Notes under the pieces: model-generated
Seen by the model: only the letters and a program-made list of their open reading frames with translations
Database searches by the model: none
What the model was told of the DNA's origin: nothing
From: Verticiella alkaliphila
GTDB lineage: Bacteria > Pseudomonadota > Gammaproteobacteria > Burkholderiales > Burkholderiaceae_B
NCBI RefSeq assembly: GCF_018904615.1
Contig: NZ_JADCNH010000007.1
Coordinates: 99,583-163,582, forward strand
DNA length: 64,000 bases
Direction of reading: 5' to 3'
Translations under genes and position numbers: made by a program
Shown: positions 45,910-55,222 of the stretch, piece after piece
How the letters are laid out: every line of letters begins with the position of its first letter
Numbering within the stretch: the first letter of the stretch is position 1

Positions 45910-46649
45910 TCAGTACATCGGCACGCCGATGGACTTGCCGTTGTCGGCCAGCAGCACCTGGCCGTTGACGGCATCGGCGGCGGACGAGGCGAGGAACGCC
46001 ACGGCGGCGGCGATCTGCGCGGGCGACAGCGGCTTGCCATCGGGTTCGCGGCTCACCAGGCGCGCCGCATGTCGTCGGTGAAATCGTCGATCATGCGCGT
46101 CTGCACCATGCCCGGCGCGACCGCATTCACGCGGATGCCCGCCCAGCGCAACTCGACCGCCATCGCGCGGGTCAGCCCGACGACGGCGGCCTTGCTCGCC
46201 ACGTAGTGCGAGGAGCCTGCGCCGCCCAGATAGCCGCGCGACGCCACGTTGACGATGCTGGCACCGGGCCGCATGTGCCGCACGGCCTCCTGCGCCATGA
46301 CGAAGGTGCCGCGCACGTTGATGTCGATCATCCGCGCAAAGGCGTCGGCTGTGATGGCCTCGAAGCCCAGCAGCGGCGAGGCCACGCCCGCGTTGTTCAC
46401 GAGCACGCGCAGCTCGCCCCCCAGGCGGTCGAAGAGCGCCTTGGCGCCGTCCCGATCACGGATGTCGAGCGCTTCACCGCGCACATTCAGCCCCTGGCCG
46501 CGTAGCTCAGCGGCCGCCATTTCGACCGATTGCGGATCGAGGTCCAGGGCGATGACGGCGTGCCCCTGGCGTGCGAGCGCTTCGGCCACCGCGAGGCCGA
46601 TGCCGCGCGCCGCGCCCGTCACCACGGCATAGGATGCGTTGTCAGCCAT
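45910..46649 (-). pseudogene. short-chain dehydrogenase, frameshifted near its 3' end
   Basis: SDR of 246 residues if repaired: YAVVTGAARGIGLAVAEALA, RVLVNNAGVASPLLGFEAIT, Ser and YxxxK in VASRGYLGGAGSSHYVASKA. The frame ends at 46053 after DFTDDMRRAW because one base is missing between 46056 and 46075; in the next frame the normal ending RLVSREPDGKPLSPAQIAAA and NGQVLLADNGKSIGVPMY follows to a stop at 45910. As written the C-terminal 50 residues are lost, including part of the substrate side. Expected role is oxidation of a hydroxyacyl-CoA in the surrounding operon. Error or mutation cannot be separated from sequence alone. Confidence 0.82.
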
Positions 46650-46657
46650 GGCGAGCC

Positions 46658-47641
46658 TCAATCCGGCAGACCGGCTTGCTTGCGCACGTCGCGCCACTGC
46701 TCGTATTCGGATTTCACACGCGCGCCCAAGGCATCGGGCGTACTGCCCTGGGCGATCACGCCCAGCTTGGCGATCTGCGCCTTGACCTCCGGATCGGCGA
46801 GCACCGCCTGCAGGGCTTCGCTCGCCTTCTGCACGATCTCGGGCGGCGTCCCGGTACGCACCGCGACGTAGTTGATCGCGGTCACGTCATAACCCGGCAG
46901 CGTCCGGGACACCGGGGCGATGCTCTCGGGGATGCCAGGGAACGCCTTGGCCGAGGTGTTCGCGATGGCGTGCATCTTGCCCGACTGCACCTGCGGCCAG
47001 GACGCGGCGCTGCTGATGAAACCGATCTGCACTTCCTGCCCGATCACCCCAATCATGGCCGGACCTTCCCCCGTGAACGGGATCGCCTGCATGTCGAAGC
47101 CCCCCAGCATCTTCATGTACTCGCCCATGAGACGGCCATGGCCATTGGCGCCCGCCGTGGCGTAGTTGATCGCGGTCGGATTCTTCTTGGCCGCGGCGAT
47201 CACGTCCGGCAGTGTCTTGTAGGGCGAATCCGGCGAGGTCACCAGGAGATAGGTGGCCTCCACCGCCAGGCTCACGGGCGTCAGATCCTCGAATGGCTTG
47301 TAGGGCACGTCCGAGGGCGCCAGGTACTGCGCCGCCGGCGAACACCAGATGAGCGTGTAGCCATCCGCCGGCGACTTGAGCGCCGAGCCCACGCCCACGG
47401 TGCCGCCACCGCCCGCGCGGTTGTCCACCACCACGGCCTGGCCGATGCGCTCGGAGAGCGACTTGGCCACGATGCGCGCCACGGTGTCCGAGCCGCCACC
47501 GGGCGGGAACGGCACCACGAGCTTCACGGGCCGGTCGGGCCAGTTGCCTGCGGCGGCATGCGCGGCCAGCGGCACGACGGCCCCCAGGGTGGCAGCACTC
47601 AGCGCAAGAACGCACAGACGGCGGGCAATGCGGACAGTCAT
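46658..47641 (-). CDS. Bug-family tripartite tricarboxylate transporter receptor
   Basis: Periplasmic binding protein of 327 residues. Signal peptide MTVRIARRLCVLALSAATLG, cleavage near AAHAAAG. Ligand motif WPDRPVKLVVPFPPGGGSDT and FDMQAIPFTGEGPAMIGVIG. It lies inside the acyl-CoA dehydrogenase operon (38 bp after the stop of the dehydrogenase, 8 bp before the SDR), unusual but compatible with uptake of the acid degraded by the operon. Confidence 0.92.
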   Translation of the reverse strand: MTVRIARRLCVLALSAATLGAVVPLAAHAAAGNWPDRPVKLVVPFPPGGGSDTVARIVAKSLSERIGQAVVVDNRAGGGGTVGVGSALKSPADGYTLIWCSPAAQYLAPSDVPYKPFEDLTPVSLAVEATYLLVTSPDSPYKTLPDVIAAAKKNPTAINYATAGANGHGRLMGEYMKMLGGFDMQAIPFTGEGPAMIGVIGQEVQIGFISSAASWPQVQSGKMHAIANTSAKAFPGIPESIAPVSRTLPGYDVTAINYVAVRTGTPPEIVQKASEALQAVLADPEVKAQIAKLGVIAQGSTPDALGARVKSEYEQWRDVRKQAGLPD

Positions 47642-47679
47642 GACAGGCTCCTGAGGGATGTCGGCATGCAGGAATGGGG

Positions 47680-48813
47680 TTACTGCACCGGGTGCGCCGC
47701 AAAGCGCGCCAGGTGGAAGGCCGGATTGCCGTACGCCGCGTCGATACGACCCAGGCGCTTGAGGTAGTGACTGATGATGAGTTCGTCGCTGGTGCCGATG
47801 CCGCCATGCAGTTGCACGGCCTGGTGACCCACGTACATCGCGTTCCGGCCCACCTGCACCTTGGCCGCGGACACGGCGCGCGCACGCACGGGCGCGGGCT
47901 CGTCGATCTGGGCGGCTGCGGCATACACGATGGCGCGCGCCTCCTCGCAGGCGATCGCCATGTCCACCATGCGATGCTGCAAGGCCTGGAACACGCCGAT
48001 CTTGCGACCGAACTGCTCGCGCGTCTTCAGGTAGGCGAGCGTGATGTCGCGCGCCTCGTCCATGGCCCCCAGCGCCTCGGCCATGCGCATCAGCGCGGCG
48101 CGATCGCGGGCTTCATCCAGCAGCGCGAGGCCACCGCCCACGGGGCCCAGGGCCTGGCTTTCCGATACGCGCACGCCCTGGAGCGTCACGCGGCTTGCGC
48201 GCAGATAATCCGCGCCGCGCCAGGTGTCGATGTGCACGCCATCGGCCTCGGCCGGCACGAGAAAGAGCGTGATGCCCTGGGCGTCGCCCGCGGCGCCCGC
48301 CGTGCGGGCGGACACGATGAGATGACCGGCCGTATCGGCGTCCGGCACATGGGACTTCTCGCCCGACAGGACGAAGCCATCGCCGCTGGGCGACGCCGTC
48401 GTGCGCACGTGGGCCGGATCGAAGCGGGCGTCGGCCTCCTCGCTGGCGACCGCCACGCGCGCCGCGCCGGTGGCGATGCGCTCGCACAGGCCGCGCGCTT
48501 CGGCAGAGCCCGCCCGGGCCAGCACCGAGGCGGCGAGCACGCAGGTCGAGACGTAGGGCTCGAGCGCCAGGCAACGGCCCAGCTCCTCCATCAGCACCAT
48601 CACGTCCTTGGCCGTGCCGCCCATGCCGCCCACGTCCTCGGGCAGGCCGAGCGCGAGCCAGCCCATGTCGGCCATGTGCTGCCAGTGGCGCGGGTCGAAG
48701 CCCTGGTCGGCCTGGGCCTGGCGGCGCCACGTCTCGAAGCCGTAGTGATCGCGGGCGAAGCGCGCGACGCTGTCGCGCAACATCTGCTGTTCGGAGGTCA
48801 ACGTGAAGATCAT
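47680..48813 (-). CDS. acyl-CoA dehydrogenase, small subunit type
   Basis: FAD-dependent acyl-CoA dehydrogenase of 377 residues. N-terminal MIFTLTSEQQMLRDSVARFA, middle domain DGFVLSGEKSHVPDADTAGH, C-terminal KTREQFGRKIGVFQALQHRM and QLHGGIGTSDELIISHYLKR. Adjacent, differently built dehydrogenase genes of about 390 and 380 residues usually form a heteromeric enzyme (PimC/PimD, FadE pairs of steroid degradation); this one has the shape of the smaller partner. Starts 7 bp after the larger gene. Confidence 0.9.
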   Translation of the reverse strand: MIFTLTSEQQMLRDSVARFARDHYGFETWRRQAQADQGFDPRHWQHMADMGWLALGLPEDVGGMGGTAKDVMVLMEELGRCLALEPYVSTCVLAASVLARAGSAEARGLCERIATGAARVAVASEEADARFDPAHVRTTASPSGDGFVLSGEKSHVPDADTAGHLIVSARTAGAAGDAQGITLFLVPAEADGVHIDTWRGADYLRASRVTLQGVRVSESQALGPVGGGLALLDEARDRAALMRMAEALGAMDEARDITLAYLKTREQFGRKIGVFQALQHRMVDMAIACEEARAIVYAAAAQIDEPAPVRARAVSAAKVQVGRNAMYVGHQAVQLHGGIGTSDELIISHYLKRLGRIDAAYGNPAFHLARFAAHPVQ

Positions 48814-48820
48814 GGGATTC

Positions 48821-50005
48821 CTACAGGCCGAGCGCGCGCCGGCCGATGATGTTGCGCTGGATCTCGTTGGAGCCGCCGTAGATGGTGGTGACGCGCCCGT
48901 GCAGATAGGCGAGCATCGGGCCGGCCGTCTCGAACGTGTCGTCCTCGCCGGGGCCCTGGCCAGGCCGGGCAAAACGCTCGGCATCGCTGCCTAGCGCCTC
49001 CACCCAGAGTTCGGTCATGGTCTGCAGGAGCTCGGACCAGCGGATCTTCATCATGGAGCCGCGCGGGCCGGAGTCCAGGCCCTCCTGGATCTCCTCGAGC
49101 GTGCGCAGGCCCATGGCCTCCAGCGTGAGGATCTCGATCTCCAGCTGCGCGATGCGCGCCTGAAACACCGGCTCGTCGAGCAGCGGGCCCGTGGGCGTGG
49201 CCACCTGGGCCGCGGCTTCGCGCACGTAGGCGAGCTGACGCAGCAGACGGGGGCCGTAGCTGATGGTGATGGCGCGCTCGCGATCGAGCAGCACCTTACC
49301 GTAGCTCCAGCCCTTGCCCTCCTCGCCCACCAGGTTCTCCACCGGCACGTGCACATCGTCGAGGAACACCTCGTTCACGTGGTGCTGCTCATCCAGCGTG
49401 CGGATCGGCTGCACGCGGATGCCGGGCGTCTTCATGTCCACGAGCAGCAGCGAAATGCCCGACTGCTTGCTGCCGCCGGATTCCGTGCGCACCAGGCAGA
49501 ACATCATCGAGGCGTGCTGCGCATAGCTGGTCCAGAGCTTCTGGCCATTGACCACGTAGTGATCGCCCACGCGTTCGGCACGGGTGCGCAATGACGCGAG
49601 ATCGGAGCCGGCGCCCGGTTCCGAGTAGCCCTGGCACCACCAGTCCTCGCCCGAGAGAATGCGTGGCAGGAGCCGCGACTTCAGGGCCTCGGAGCCGAAG
49701 GCGTAAATGATGGGCCCGATGAGCTCGAGCCCCTGGTGGAACTGGGGCGGGCCGTCGCAGGCGGCGACTTCGCGGTCGAACAGATAGATCTGGCGATGCG
49801 ACCACCCGGTGCCACCGGCCTCGCGCGGCCAGGTCGGCGCGCCCCAGCCCTTCGCGTGCAGGGCGGCCTGCCAGTACAGCCAGTCTGCCGGCGTGGGACG
49901 CATCCCGGCGCGCACGCGTGCCGTGATGGACGGCGTCAAGGTCTGCGCGCAGAAGGCGCGGACCTCTTCGCAGAACGCAGCCTCTTCAGGAGTCAACTTC
50001 AACAT
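48821..50005 (-). CDS. acyl-CoA dehydrogenase, large subunit type
   Basis: Acyl-CoA dehydrogenase of 394 residues, first gene of the operon. GYSEPGAGSDLASLRTRAER and YVVNGQKLWTSYAQHASMMF are the FAD-contacting regions; the C-terminus GRVTTIYGGSNEIQRNIIGR aligns with the region where medium-chain enzymes have the catalytic Glu, here Gly. It would therefore use a different base, as in related heteromeric enzymes, possibly in concert with the following gene. A TetR-type operator lies 60 bp upstream of its ATG. Confidence 0.9.
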   Translation of the reverse strand: MLKLTPEEAAFCEEVRAFCAQTLTPSITARVRAGMRPTPADWLYWQAALHAKGWGAPTWPREAGGTGWSHRQIYLFDREVAACDGPPQFHQGLELIGPIIYAFGSEALKSRLLPRILSGEDWWCQGYSEPGAGSDLASLRTRAERVGDHYVVNGQKLWTSYAQHASMMFCLVRTESGGSKQSGISLLLVDMKTPGIRVQPIRTLDEQHHVNEVFLDDVHVPVENLVGEEGKGWSYGKVLLDRERAITISYGPRLLRQLAYVREAAAQVATPTGPLLDEPVFQARIAQLEIEILTLEAMGLRTLEEIQEGLDSGPRGSMMKIRWSELLQTMTELWVEALGSDAERFARPGQGPGEDDTFETAGPMLAYLHGRVTTIYGGSNEIQRNIIGRRALGL

Positions 50006-50064
50006 GACGGTGGGGTTCCTTGCGATGCGCGGCCAGGCAGCTCGCGCTTCCATGGCTGAATCTT

Positions 50065-50078
50065 ACCTGCCGGCCGGT
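50065..50078. promoter_or_regulatory. TetR operator ACCTGCCGGCCGGT, copy 1
   Basis: Identical in all 14 positions to the copy at 58267. It lies between the end of the ABC-transporter operon and the acyl-CoA dehydrogenase gene, in an AT-rich pocket (TTAATAAAAATAT just right of it). It is a near-palindrome (ACCnGCCGGCnGGT). Not accompanied by a convincing -35. Confidence 0.6.
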
Positions 50079-50135
50079 TAATAAAAATATCGGTACTAAC
50101 CCGGGTGCCTCATGAAATGAAGGCATGGCTGGGAT

Positions 50136-51068
50136 TCACGACGTGCGTTCCCGGTCACGCCACCACCAGGCGATCTGACCGACGATGCCGCGGCGGCACA
50201 GCATCACGAAGAGAATGAAGACGGCGCCCTGGATCACGAGCACCCACTCGGCCATCCACGCCATGGCGTTGTGCATGGAGACGATCATGAGCGCCCCCGC
50301 GAGCGGACCGAGCATCGTCTGCAGGCCGCCCACGATCACCATGAGGACAGCCTCGCCCGAGGTGTGCCACATCACGTCCTGCAGGGTGGCGATCTGGAAC
50401 ACGAGCACCTTGGTGGCGCCTGCCACACCCGCGAGCGCGCCCGAGAGCATGAAGGCCAGGTGCTTGTAGGCCCGCACGGGATAGCCCAGGGATTCCACCC
50501 GCTGCTCGTTGTCGCGGATCGCCTTCAACACCTGCCCGAAGGGCGAATGCACGATCCGATAGACGAGGAAGATGCCCAGACCGGTGATGGCGAGCACCAC
50601 GTAGTAGAGGGTCATGTTGCCGGACAGATCGAGCCAGCCCAGGAGCGTGCCGCGCGGGATGTCCTGTATCCCGTTCTCGCCGCCGGTGGCTGGCACCCGA
50701 AGGCACACGAAGTACACGAGCTGCGCGAAGGCGAGCGTGATCATCGAGAAGTAGATGCCATGCCGACGGATGGCGAGCAGCCCGACGAAGCCCGCCAGGA
50801 GGCCGGCCACGACGCCCCCCGCAAGAATCGCGAGGAGCGGATCCCAATGCCACACCTTGATCGTGTAGCCCGCGACGTAGGCTGCGCCGCCGAAGAACAT
50901 GGCGTGGCCGAACGACAGGAGACCGACGTAGCCCACGAGCAGGTTCAGCGCCGACGCCAGCAAGGCGAAGCACAGCACCTTCATGAGGAAGACGGGGTAG
51001 AAGAAGAACGGCGCGGCTGCGCACACGGCCAGCAGCACGAGCCCGATCAGCAGAGGACGTTTGGACAT
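50136..51068 (-). CDS. branched-chain amino acid-type ABC transporter permease LivM
   Basis: Permease of 310 residues with about nine membrane segments. LivM family features: LVGYVGLLSFGHAMFFGGAA and the cytoplasmic EAA-like loop SPFGQVLKAIRDNEQRVESL, then AGVAGATKVLVFQIATLQDV. It starts 9 bp after LivH and ends the operon that began with the acyl-CoA synthetase at 58188. Import of a carboxylic or aromatic acid is more likely than amino acids because of the operon context. Confidence 0.92.
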   Translation of the reverse strand: MSKRPLLIGLVLLAVCAAAPFFFYPVFLMKVLCFALLASALNLLVGYVGLLSFGHAMFFGGAAYVAGYTIKVWHWDPLLAILAGGVVAGLLAGFVGLLAIRRHGIYFSMITLAFAQLVYFVCLRVPATGGENGIQDIPRGTLLGWLDLSGNMTLYYVVLAITGLGIFLVYRIVHSPFGQVLKAIRDNEQRVESLGYPVRAYKHLAFMLSGALAGVAGATKVLVFQIATLQDVMWHTSGEAVLMVIVGGLQTMLGPLAGALMIVSMHNAMAWMAEWVLVIQGAVFILFVMLCRRGIVGQIAWWWRDRERTS

Positions 51069-51077
51069 GCGGCGCTC

Positions 51078-51962
51078 CTAGCGTGCCTTGCCGAAGAGCC
51101 CGTTGGGGCGTACGGCCAGCGTCAGAATCATGATGAGAAAGACGACGATGCCGGCGCCCTCGGGATAGAACACGTTGCTCACGGCTTCGACCACGCCCAG
51201 CCCGAAGCCCGTGACGATGGCGCCCAGGATGGAGCCCATCCCGCCGATCACCACGACGGCGAAGACCACGATCACCAGGCTCGATCCCATGAGCGGGCTC
51301 ACCTGGTAGACGGGCGCGGCCATGACGCCGGCAAAGCCCGCGAGCCCCACGCCCAGCCCGTAGGTGAGCATCATCATGCGCGGCACGTTCAGACCGAAGG
51401 CGCGCACGAGATCCGGGTTCTCGTTGGCCGCGCGCAGGTAGGCGCCGAGCCGCGTGCGCTCGATCACGAACCAGGTGGCCAGACACACGATGATGGAAGC
51501 GGCGATCACCCATAGCCGGTAGTACGGCAGGAAGACGATGCCCAGGCGCATGCCACCCGGCAGCGGATTGGCGTAGGCGTTGCCGCTCGTGCCGAACTGG
51601 ATGCGGAAAAGCCCTTCGATCACGAGCGCGAGCCCGAAGGTCATGAGCAGCGCATAGAGGTAGTCCACGCGATACAGCCGGCGCAGCATCAGCTTCTCGA
51701 GCGCGATGCCCAGGGCGGCCACCACGACCGGTGCGATGATGAGCGCCGCCCAGTAGTTCACGCCCAGGTACTCGAGCAGGGCCCAGGCGCAGTAGGCGCC
51801 CAGCATGTAGAAGGCGCCGTGGGCGAAATTGACGACGTGCAGCATGCCGAAGATGATCGCCAGGCCCAGACTCATGAGGGCGTAGAACGAGCCATTGATG
51901 AGGCCAAGAAAGATCTGGCCCAGCAACATCTGCGGCGAGACGTCCGCGAAGAACGCTGCCAT
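51078..51962 (-). CDS. branched-chain amino acid-type ABC transporter permease LivH
   Basis: Permease of 294 residues: GLINGSFYALMSLGLAIIFG, then MLHVVNFAHGAFYMLGAYCA at the N-terminus, the LivH signature, and the EAA-like loop TRLGAYLRAANENPDLVRAF. C-terminal AVNPNGLFG-like ending reads LAVRPNGLFGKAR. Forms the membrane channel with LivM. 27 bp after the livF-like gene. Confidence 0.93.
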   Translation of the reverse strand: MAAFFADVSPQMLLGQIFLGLINGSFYALMSLGLAIIFGMLHVVNFAHGAFYMLGAYCAWALLEYLGVNYWAALIIAPVVVAALGIALEKLMLRRLYRVDYLYALLMTFGLALVIEGLFRIQFGTSGNAYANPLPGGMRLGIVFLPYYRLWVIAASIIVCLATWFVIERTRLGAYLRAANENPDLVRAFGLNVPRMMMLTYGLGVGLAGFAGVMAAPVYQVSPLMGSSLVIVVFAVVVIGGMGSILGAIVTGFGLGVVEAVSNVFYPEGAGIVVFLIMILTLAVRPNGLFGKAR

Positions 51963-51989
51963 GGGGTTTCTCCTTTGGGGTGACTCGGT

Positions 51990-52721
51990 CTAGATGCCGA
52001 GGTGTCGTTCGATGCTCGCCGGATCGGCGGCCACTTCCTCGCGGCTCACGGCGGCGCACACACGGCCTTCCTCGATCACATAGAAGCGATCCGCGAGGTT
52101 GGCGGCGAAGCGGAAGTTCTGCTCCACCAGGAGCACCGTGTAGCCCTGCGACTTCAGCATTGCGATGACGCTGCCGATGCGCTTGACGATGACCGGGGCG
52201 AGCCCTTCGGTGGGCTCATCGAGCAGCAGCGTGCGCGCACCCGTGCGCAGGATGCGGGCAATCGCCAGCATCTGCTGCTCGCCGCCGGAGAGTCGCGTAC
52301 CCTGGCTGCGACGGCGGCTCTCCAGGTTCGGAAAGAGCCGGTAGATCTCGTCCACGGTCATGCCGCCCGGGAACAGCACGGGTGGCAGCATCAGGTTCTC
52401 CTCCACCGACAGGCTCGAGAAGATGCCGCGCTCTTCGGGGCAATACGCCATGCCCAGCCGCGCGATCGCCTCGGGTGGACGGCCCACGGTCTCGGTGCCG
52501 TCGAACGTCACGCTGCCCGTGCGCTCGACCAGACCCATGAGCGAACGCATGATCGTGGTCTTGCCTGCGCCGTTGCGCCCCGTGAGGCAGACGAGCTCGC
52601 CGCGGTGCACCTCGATGTCCACGCCATGCAGCGCCTGGGTATCGCCGTAGCGCGCCGTCAGGCCGCGCACCGCGATCACGGGCGTGGCGCTCGCCGTCGG
52701 TGTGTGCAGGGATTCAGTCAT
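51990..52721 (-). CDS. ABC transporter ATP-binding protein LivF type
   Basis: ATPase of 243 residues: Walker A LTGRNGAGKTTIMRSL, signature RLSGGEQQMLAIARIL, Walker B TLLLDEPTEGLAPVIV, which is the LivF variant. Short N-terminal extension of about 15 residues. Start overlaps the livG-like stop by 8 bp. Works with the following LivG-type ATPase to energise the permease pair. Confidence 0.94.
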   Translation of the reverse strand: MTESLHTPTASATPVIAVRGLTARYGDTQALHGVDIEVHRGELVCLTGRNGAGKTTIMRSLMGLVERTGSVTFDGTETVGRPPEAIARLGMAYCPEERGIFSSLSVEENLMLPPVLFPGGMTVDEIYRLFPNLESRRRSQGTRLSGGEQQMLAIARILRTGARTLLLDEPTEGLAPVIVKRIGSVIAMLKSQGYTVLLVEQNFRFAANLADRFYVIEEGRVCAAVSREEVAADPASIERHLGI

Positions 52722-53469
52722 TCGTGCCTCCCACGTAGGCTTCGATCACCCGCGGATCGGCCGCGACCTCGGCATAGCTGCCCTCGGCGAGCGTCTCGCC
52801 CGCGCGCAATACCGTGACGCGATCGCACAGCTGGGCGATCACCCGCATGTTGTGCTCGACCATGAGCACGGTGCGGCCCTCGGCCGCGCGGCGGATGAGC
52901 GCCATCACCGGATCGATGTCCTCATGGCCCAGGCCCGCCATGGGCTCGTCGAGCAGGATCATGTCCGGCGCAAGCGCAAGCGTCGTCGCGAGCTCCAGGG
53001 CGCGACGCCTTCCATACGGAAGCGAGCCCGCGAGCCGGTTCGCGTCGGCTGCGAGACCGACGTCGGCCAGCAACGCCCGGGCCGGTTCGTCCAGCCGGGC
53101 GAGCCGGCGCTCGGAGAGCCAGAACTTCGTGGACAGGCCGGTCGCGCGCTGCAGTGCAACGCGCACGTTCTCGAGCACGGACATGCCGGAGAACACCGAG
53201 GAAATCTGGAATGAGCGCACGAGGCCCGCGTCCGCGACGCGTGCGGCGCTGGTGTTGGTGATGTCGCGGCCGTTGTAGACAATGCGCCCGGACGTGGGAT
53301 TGAGAAACCGCGTGAGCAGGTTGAAGCACGTGGTCTTGCCTGCGCCGTTCGGGCCGATCAGCGCGTGGATGTCGTGGCGGCGCACGTCCAGGTTCACGCC
53401 GCTGACGGCCGTGAACCCGGCAAAGGTCTTGGTCAGGCCCTGGGCCTGGAGAATGTAGTCTTGACTCAC
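52714..53469 (-). CDS. ABC transporter ATP-binding protein LivG type
   Basis: ATPase of 251 residues starting at GTG 53469 with AGGAG upstream. Walker A LIGPNGAGKTTCFNLLT, the LivG-type RSFQISSVFSGMSVLENVRV, the signature as SLPYGRRRALELATTLALAP and Walker B MILLDEPMAGLGHED. The signature is less canonical than LSGGQ, as usual in LivG. A longer frame reads back through the SDR gene in a wrong frame and is not real. Confidence 0.93.
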   Translation of the reverse strand: MSQDYILQAQGLTKTFAGFTAVSGVNLDVRRHDIHALIGPNGAGKTTCFNLLTRFLNPTSGRIVYNGRDITNTSAARVADAGLVRSFQISSVFSGMSVLENVRVALQRATGLSTKFWLSERRLARLDEPARALLADVGLAADANRLAGSLPYGRRRALELATTLALAPDMILLDEPMAGLGHEDIDPVMALIRRAAEGRTVLMVEHNMRVIAQLCDRVTVLRAGETLAEGSYAEVAADPRVIEAYVGGTND

Positions 53470-53549
53470 AGAATGCGTCTCCTGGGGCCCGCGCCCCGGC
53501 ACGCCGCCGGCGCATGCGCGACGGGGCGGCCGGCGTGCGGCGTGGCCCG

Positions 53550-54323
53550 CTAGCTGAAGGCGTGCGTGATGCCGCCGTCCACGGACAGCACTTCGCCCGT
53601 GACGAAGTCCGCATCCGCAGACGCGAGGAACGCCGCCGCGCCGGCGATATCCTGGACGCGCCCCAGGCGCCGCAGGGGCGTGCGCTCGATGCGGCCCTGC
53701 ATCTTGGTCTCGTCCACGTTGACGGCGACCCCCGGGGTCGGCACCGATCCGGGGGCAATCGCGTTCACGCGGATGCCTTGCGGGCCGAGCTCTGCCGAGG
53801 CCGAGCGCGTGAGTCCCATGACGCCGGCCTTGACGCCGCAATACACGAGGGCGCCAGGCATGGCGAGATAGCCCGCAACGGACGCGATGTTGATGATCGA
53901 GCCACCGCCCGCGCGCACCATGGCGGGCGCGGCGGCCTGCATGCCCCACACGATCGAGGAAAAGCCGGTGGCAAGCATGCGGTCCAGGGCTTCCTGCGTG
54001 ATCGATTCGAGCGGGCCATAGCGCACCCAGATCGCGTTGTTCACGAGGATGTCGAAGCGGCCGTAGTCCGCTTCCAGCGCGGCCACCGCATCGACGAGCG
54101 ACTGGCGCTCGGCGACGTTGCCGGCAAAGGCACGCGCGCGGCCACCCGCCTGGACGATGGTGTCGACCGTGTCCTCGGCGAGTTCCGCTTTCAGATCGAG
54201 CACGCCGACAGCGGCACCTTCACGCGCCAGACGCAACGCGATTTCCCGGCCGATGCCGCGCGCAGCGCCGGTGACCAGCGCGACCTTGCCCGCCAGGCGG
54301 GGTTCCAGAATGCTATTGGGCAT
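53550..54323 (-). CDS. short-chain dehydrogenase/reductase
   Basis: Complete SDR of 257 residues: KVALVTGAARGIGREIALRL, FDILVNNAIWVRYG, Ser in NIASVAGYLAMPG and the catalytic pair Y-C-G-V-K in ALVYCGVKAGVMGLTRSASA. NAD(P)-dependent oxidation or reduction of an alcohol or keto group. It overlaps the SMP-30-like gene by 11 bp. In the operon it could act with the lactonase on a cyclic intermediate. Confidence 0.92.
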   Translation of the reverse strand: MPNSILEPRLAGKVALVTGAARGIGREIALRLAREGAAVGVLDLKAELAEDTVDTIVQAGGRARAFAGNVAERQSLVDAVAALEADYGRFDILVNNAIWVRYGPLESITQEALDRMLATGFSSIVWGMQAAAPAMVRAGGGSIINIASVAGYLAMPGALVYCGVKAGVMGLTRSASAELGPQGIRVNAIAPGSVPTPGVAVNVDETKMQGRIERTPLRRLGRVQDIAGAAAFLASADADFVTGEVLSVDGGITHAFS

Positions 54324-55209
54324 GGCGCCCCTCCTCGAGACCACGCACGCCCAGGCCGTGCACGGCGAACACACTGCCACTGTAGGGATGGTCGTCCACC
54401 ACCAGATTGCCGGAGTTGCGGATGGACGTGACGTAAAGAATGTCCAGTTCGGGCCCGCCAAAGCACGGGCACGACACATGGGTCACCGGGAACAGGACTT
54501 CACCAACAGCCTTGCCCGAGGGATCGAAGCGCATGACGCGGCCGGCCTGCACCAACGCCACCCACAGATGACCTTGCGCATCGACGGTGGCGCCATCAGG
54601 CACCGAGCCGAACGGCGCGGTGTCGATGAGCACGTCGCGTTGGCCGATGCGCCCGCTGGCAGAGTCGTAGTCATAGGCGTAGACCGCGTGCGCCAGGCTG
54701 TCGCTGTAATAGAGGCGATCGCCCGCGGGGCTGAAGCACAGGCTGTTGGAGATGGCGATGTCGCCATCGAGCAGCGCGGCGCGGCCACTCGCATCAAGCC
54801 GGTACAGTCCGGCCTCGCGGCTGGCGTGCCCCACCACCATGGATCCGGCGAGAAAGCGGCCGCCGCGATCGCAGCGCCCGTCGTTGAAGCGCATGGCCGA
54901 TGCAGGATGCGTGACCTCGGCGAGCAGGCGAACCTCACCGGAGGCGAGATCCAGCTGGTGAAAGCCGTCTTCCAGGGCCAGCACTACGCTCTTGCCGTCG
55001 GCAAGCGCGATCGAGCCCACGTCCGACGGCACGGACCAGCGCTTGAACTCGCCCGTGGCCGGCACCAGGCGCTTGACCTCACGGCCCTTGCTGTCGACCC
55101 AGTAGAGCGCCTGCTCGCGGCTGTCCCACAAGGGGCATTCGCCGAGCTGGTCGATGCCCACGGGCAGCACACTGATGCCGTGATGGGGATAGCGGATGAT
55201 CTCAGTCAT
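54313..55209 (-). CDS. SMP-30/gluconolactonase family protein
   Basis: Six-bladed beta-propeller lactonase of 298 residues. Metal-ligand regions typical of the family are visible: LGECPLWDSREQALYWVDSK (Glu of the first blade), MRFNDGRCDRGGRF (Asn), AISNSLCFSPAGDRLYYSDS (Asn) and VPDGATVDAQGHLWVAL (Asp). Hydrolysis of a sugar or other lactone is expected. A LIV-type transporter, SDR and CoA ligase next to it suggest the lactone is an intermediate of an aliphatic or alicyclic acid, not a sugar. Confidence 0.9.
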   Translation of the reverse strand: MTEIIRYPHHGISVLPVGIDQLGECPLWDSREQALYWVDSKGREVKRLVPATGEFKRWSVPSDVGSIALADGKSVVLALEDGFHQLDLASGEVRLLAEVTHPASAMRFNDGRCDRGGRFLAGSMVVGHASREAGLYRLDASGRAALLDGDIAISNSLCFSPAGDRLYYSDSLAHAVYAYDYDSASGRIGQRDVLIDTAPFGSVPDGATVDAQGHLWVALVQAGRVMRFDPSGKAVGEVLFPVTHVSCPCFGGPELDILYVTSIRNSGNLVVDDHPYSGSVFAVHGLGVRGLEEGRHAQ

Positions 55210-55222
55210 GGCGAGGTCCGCG

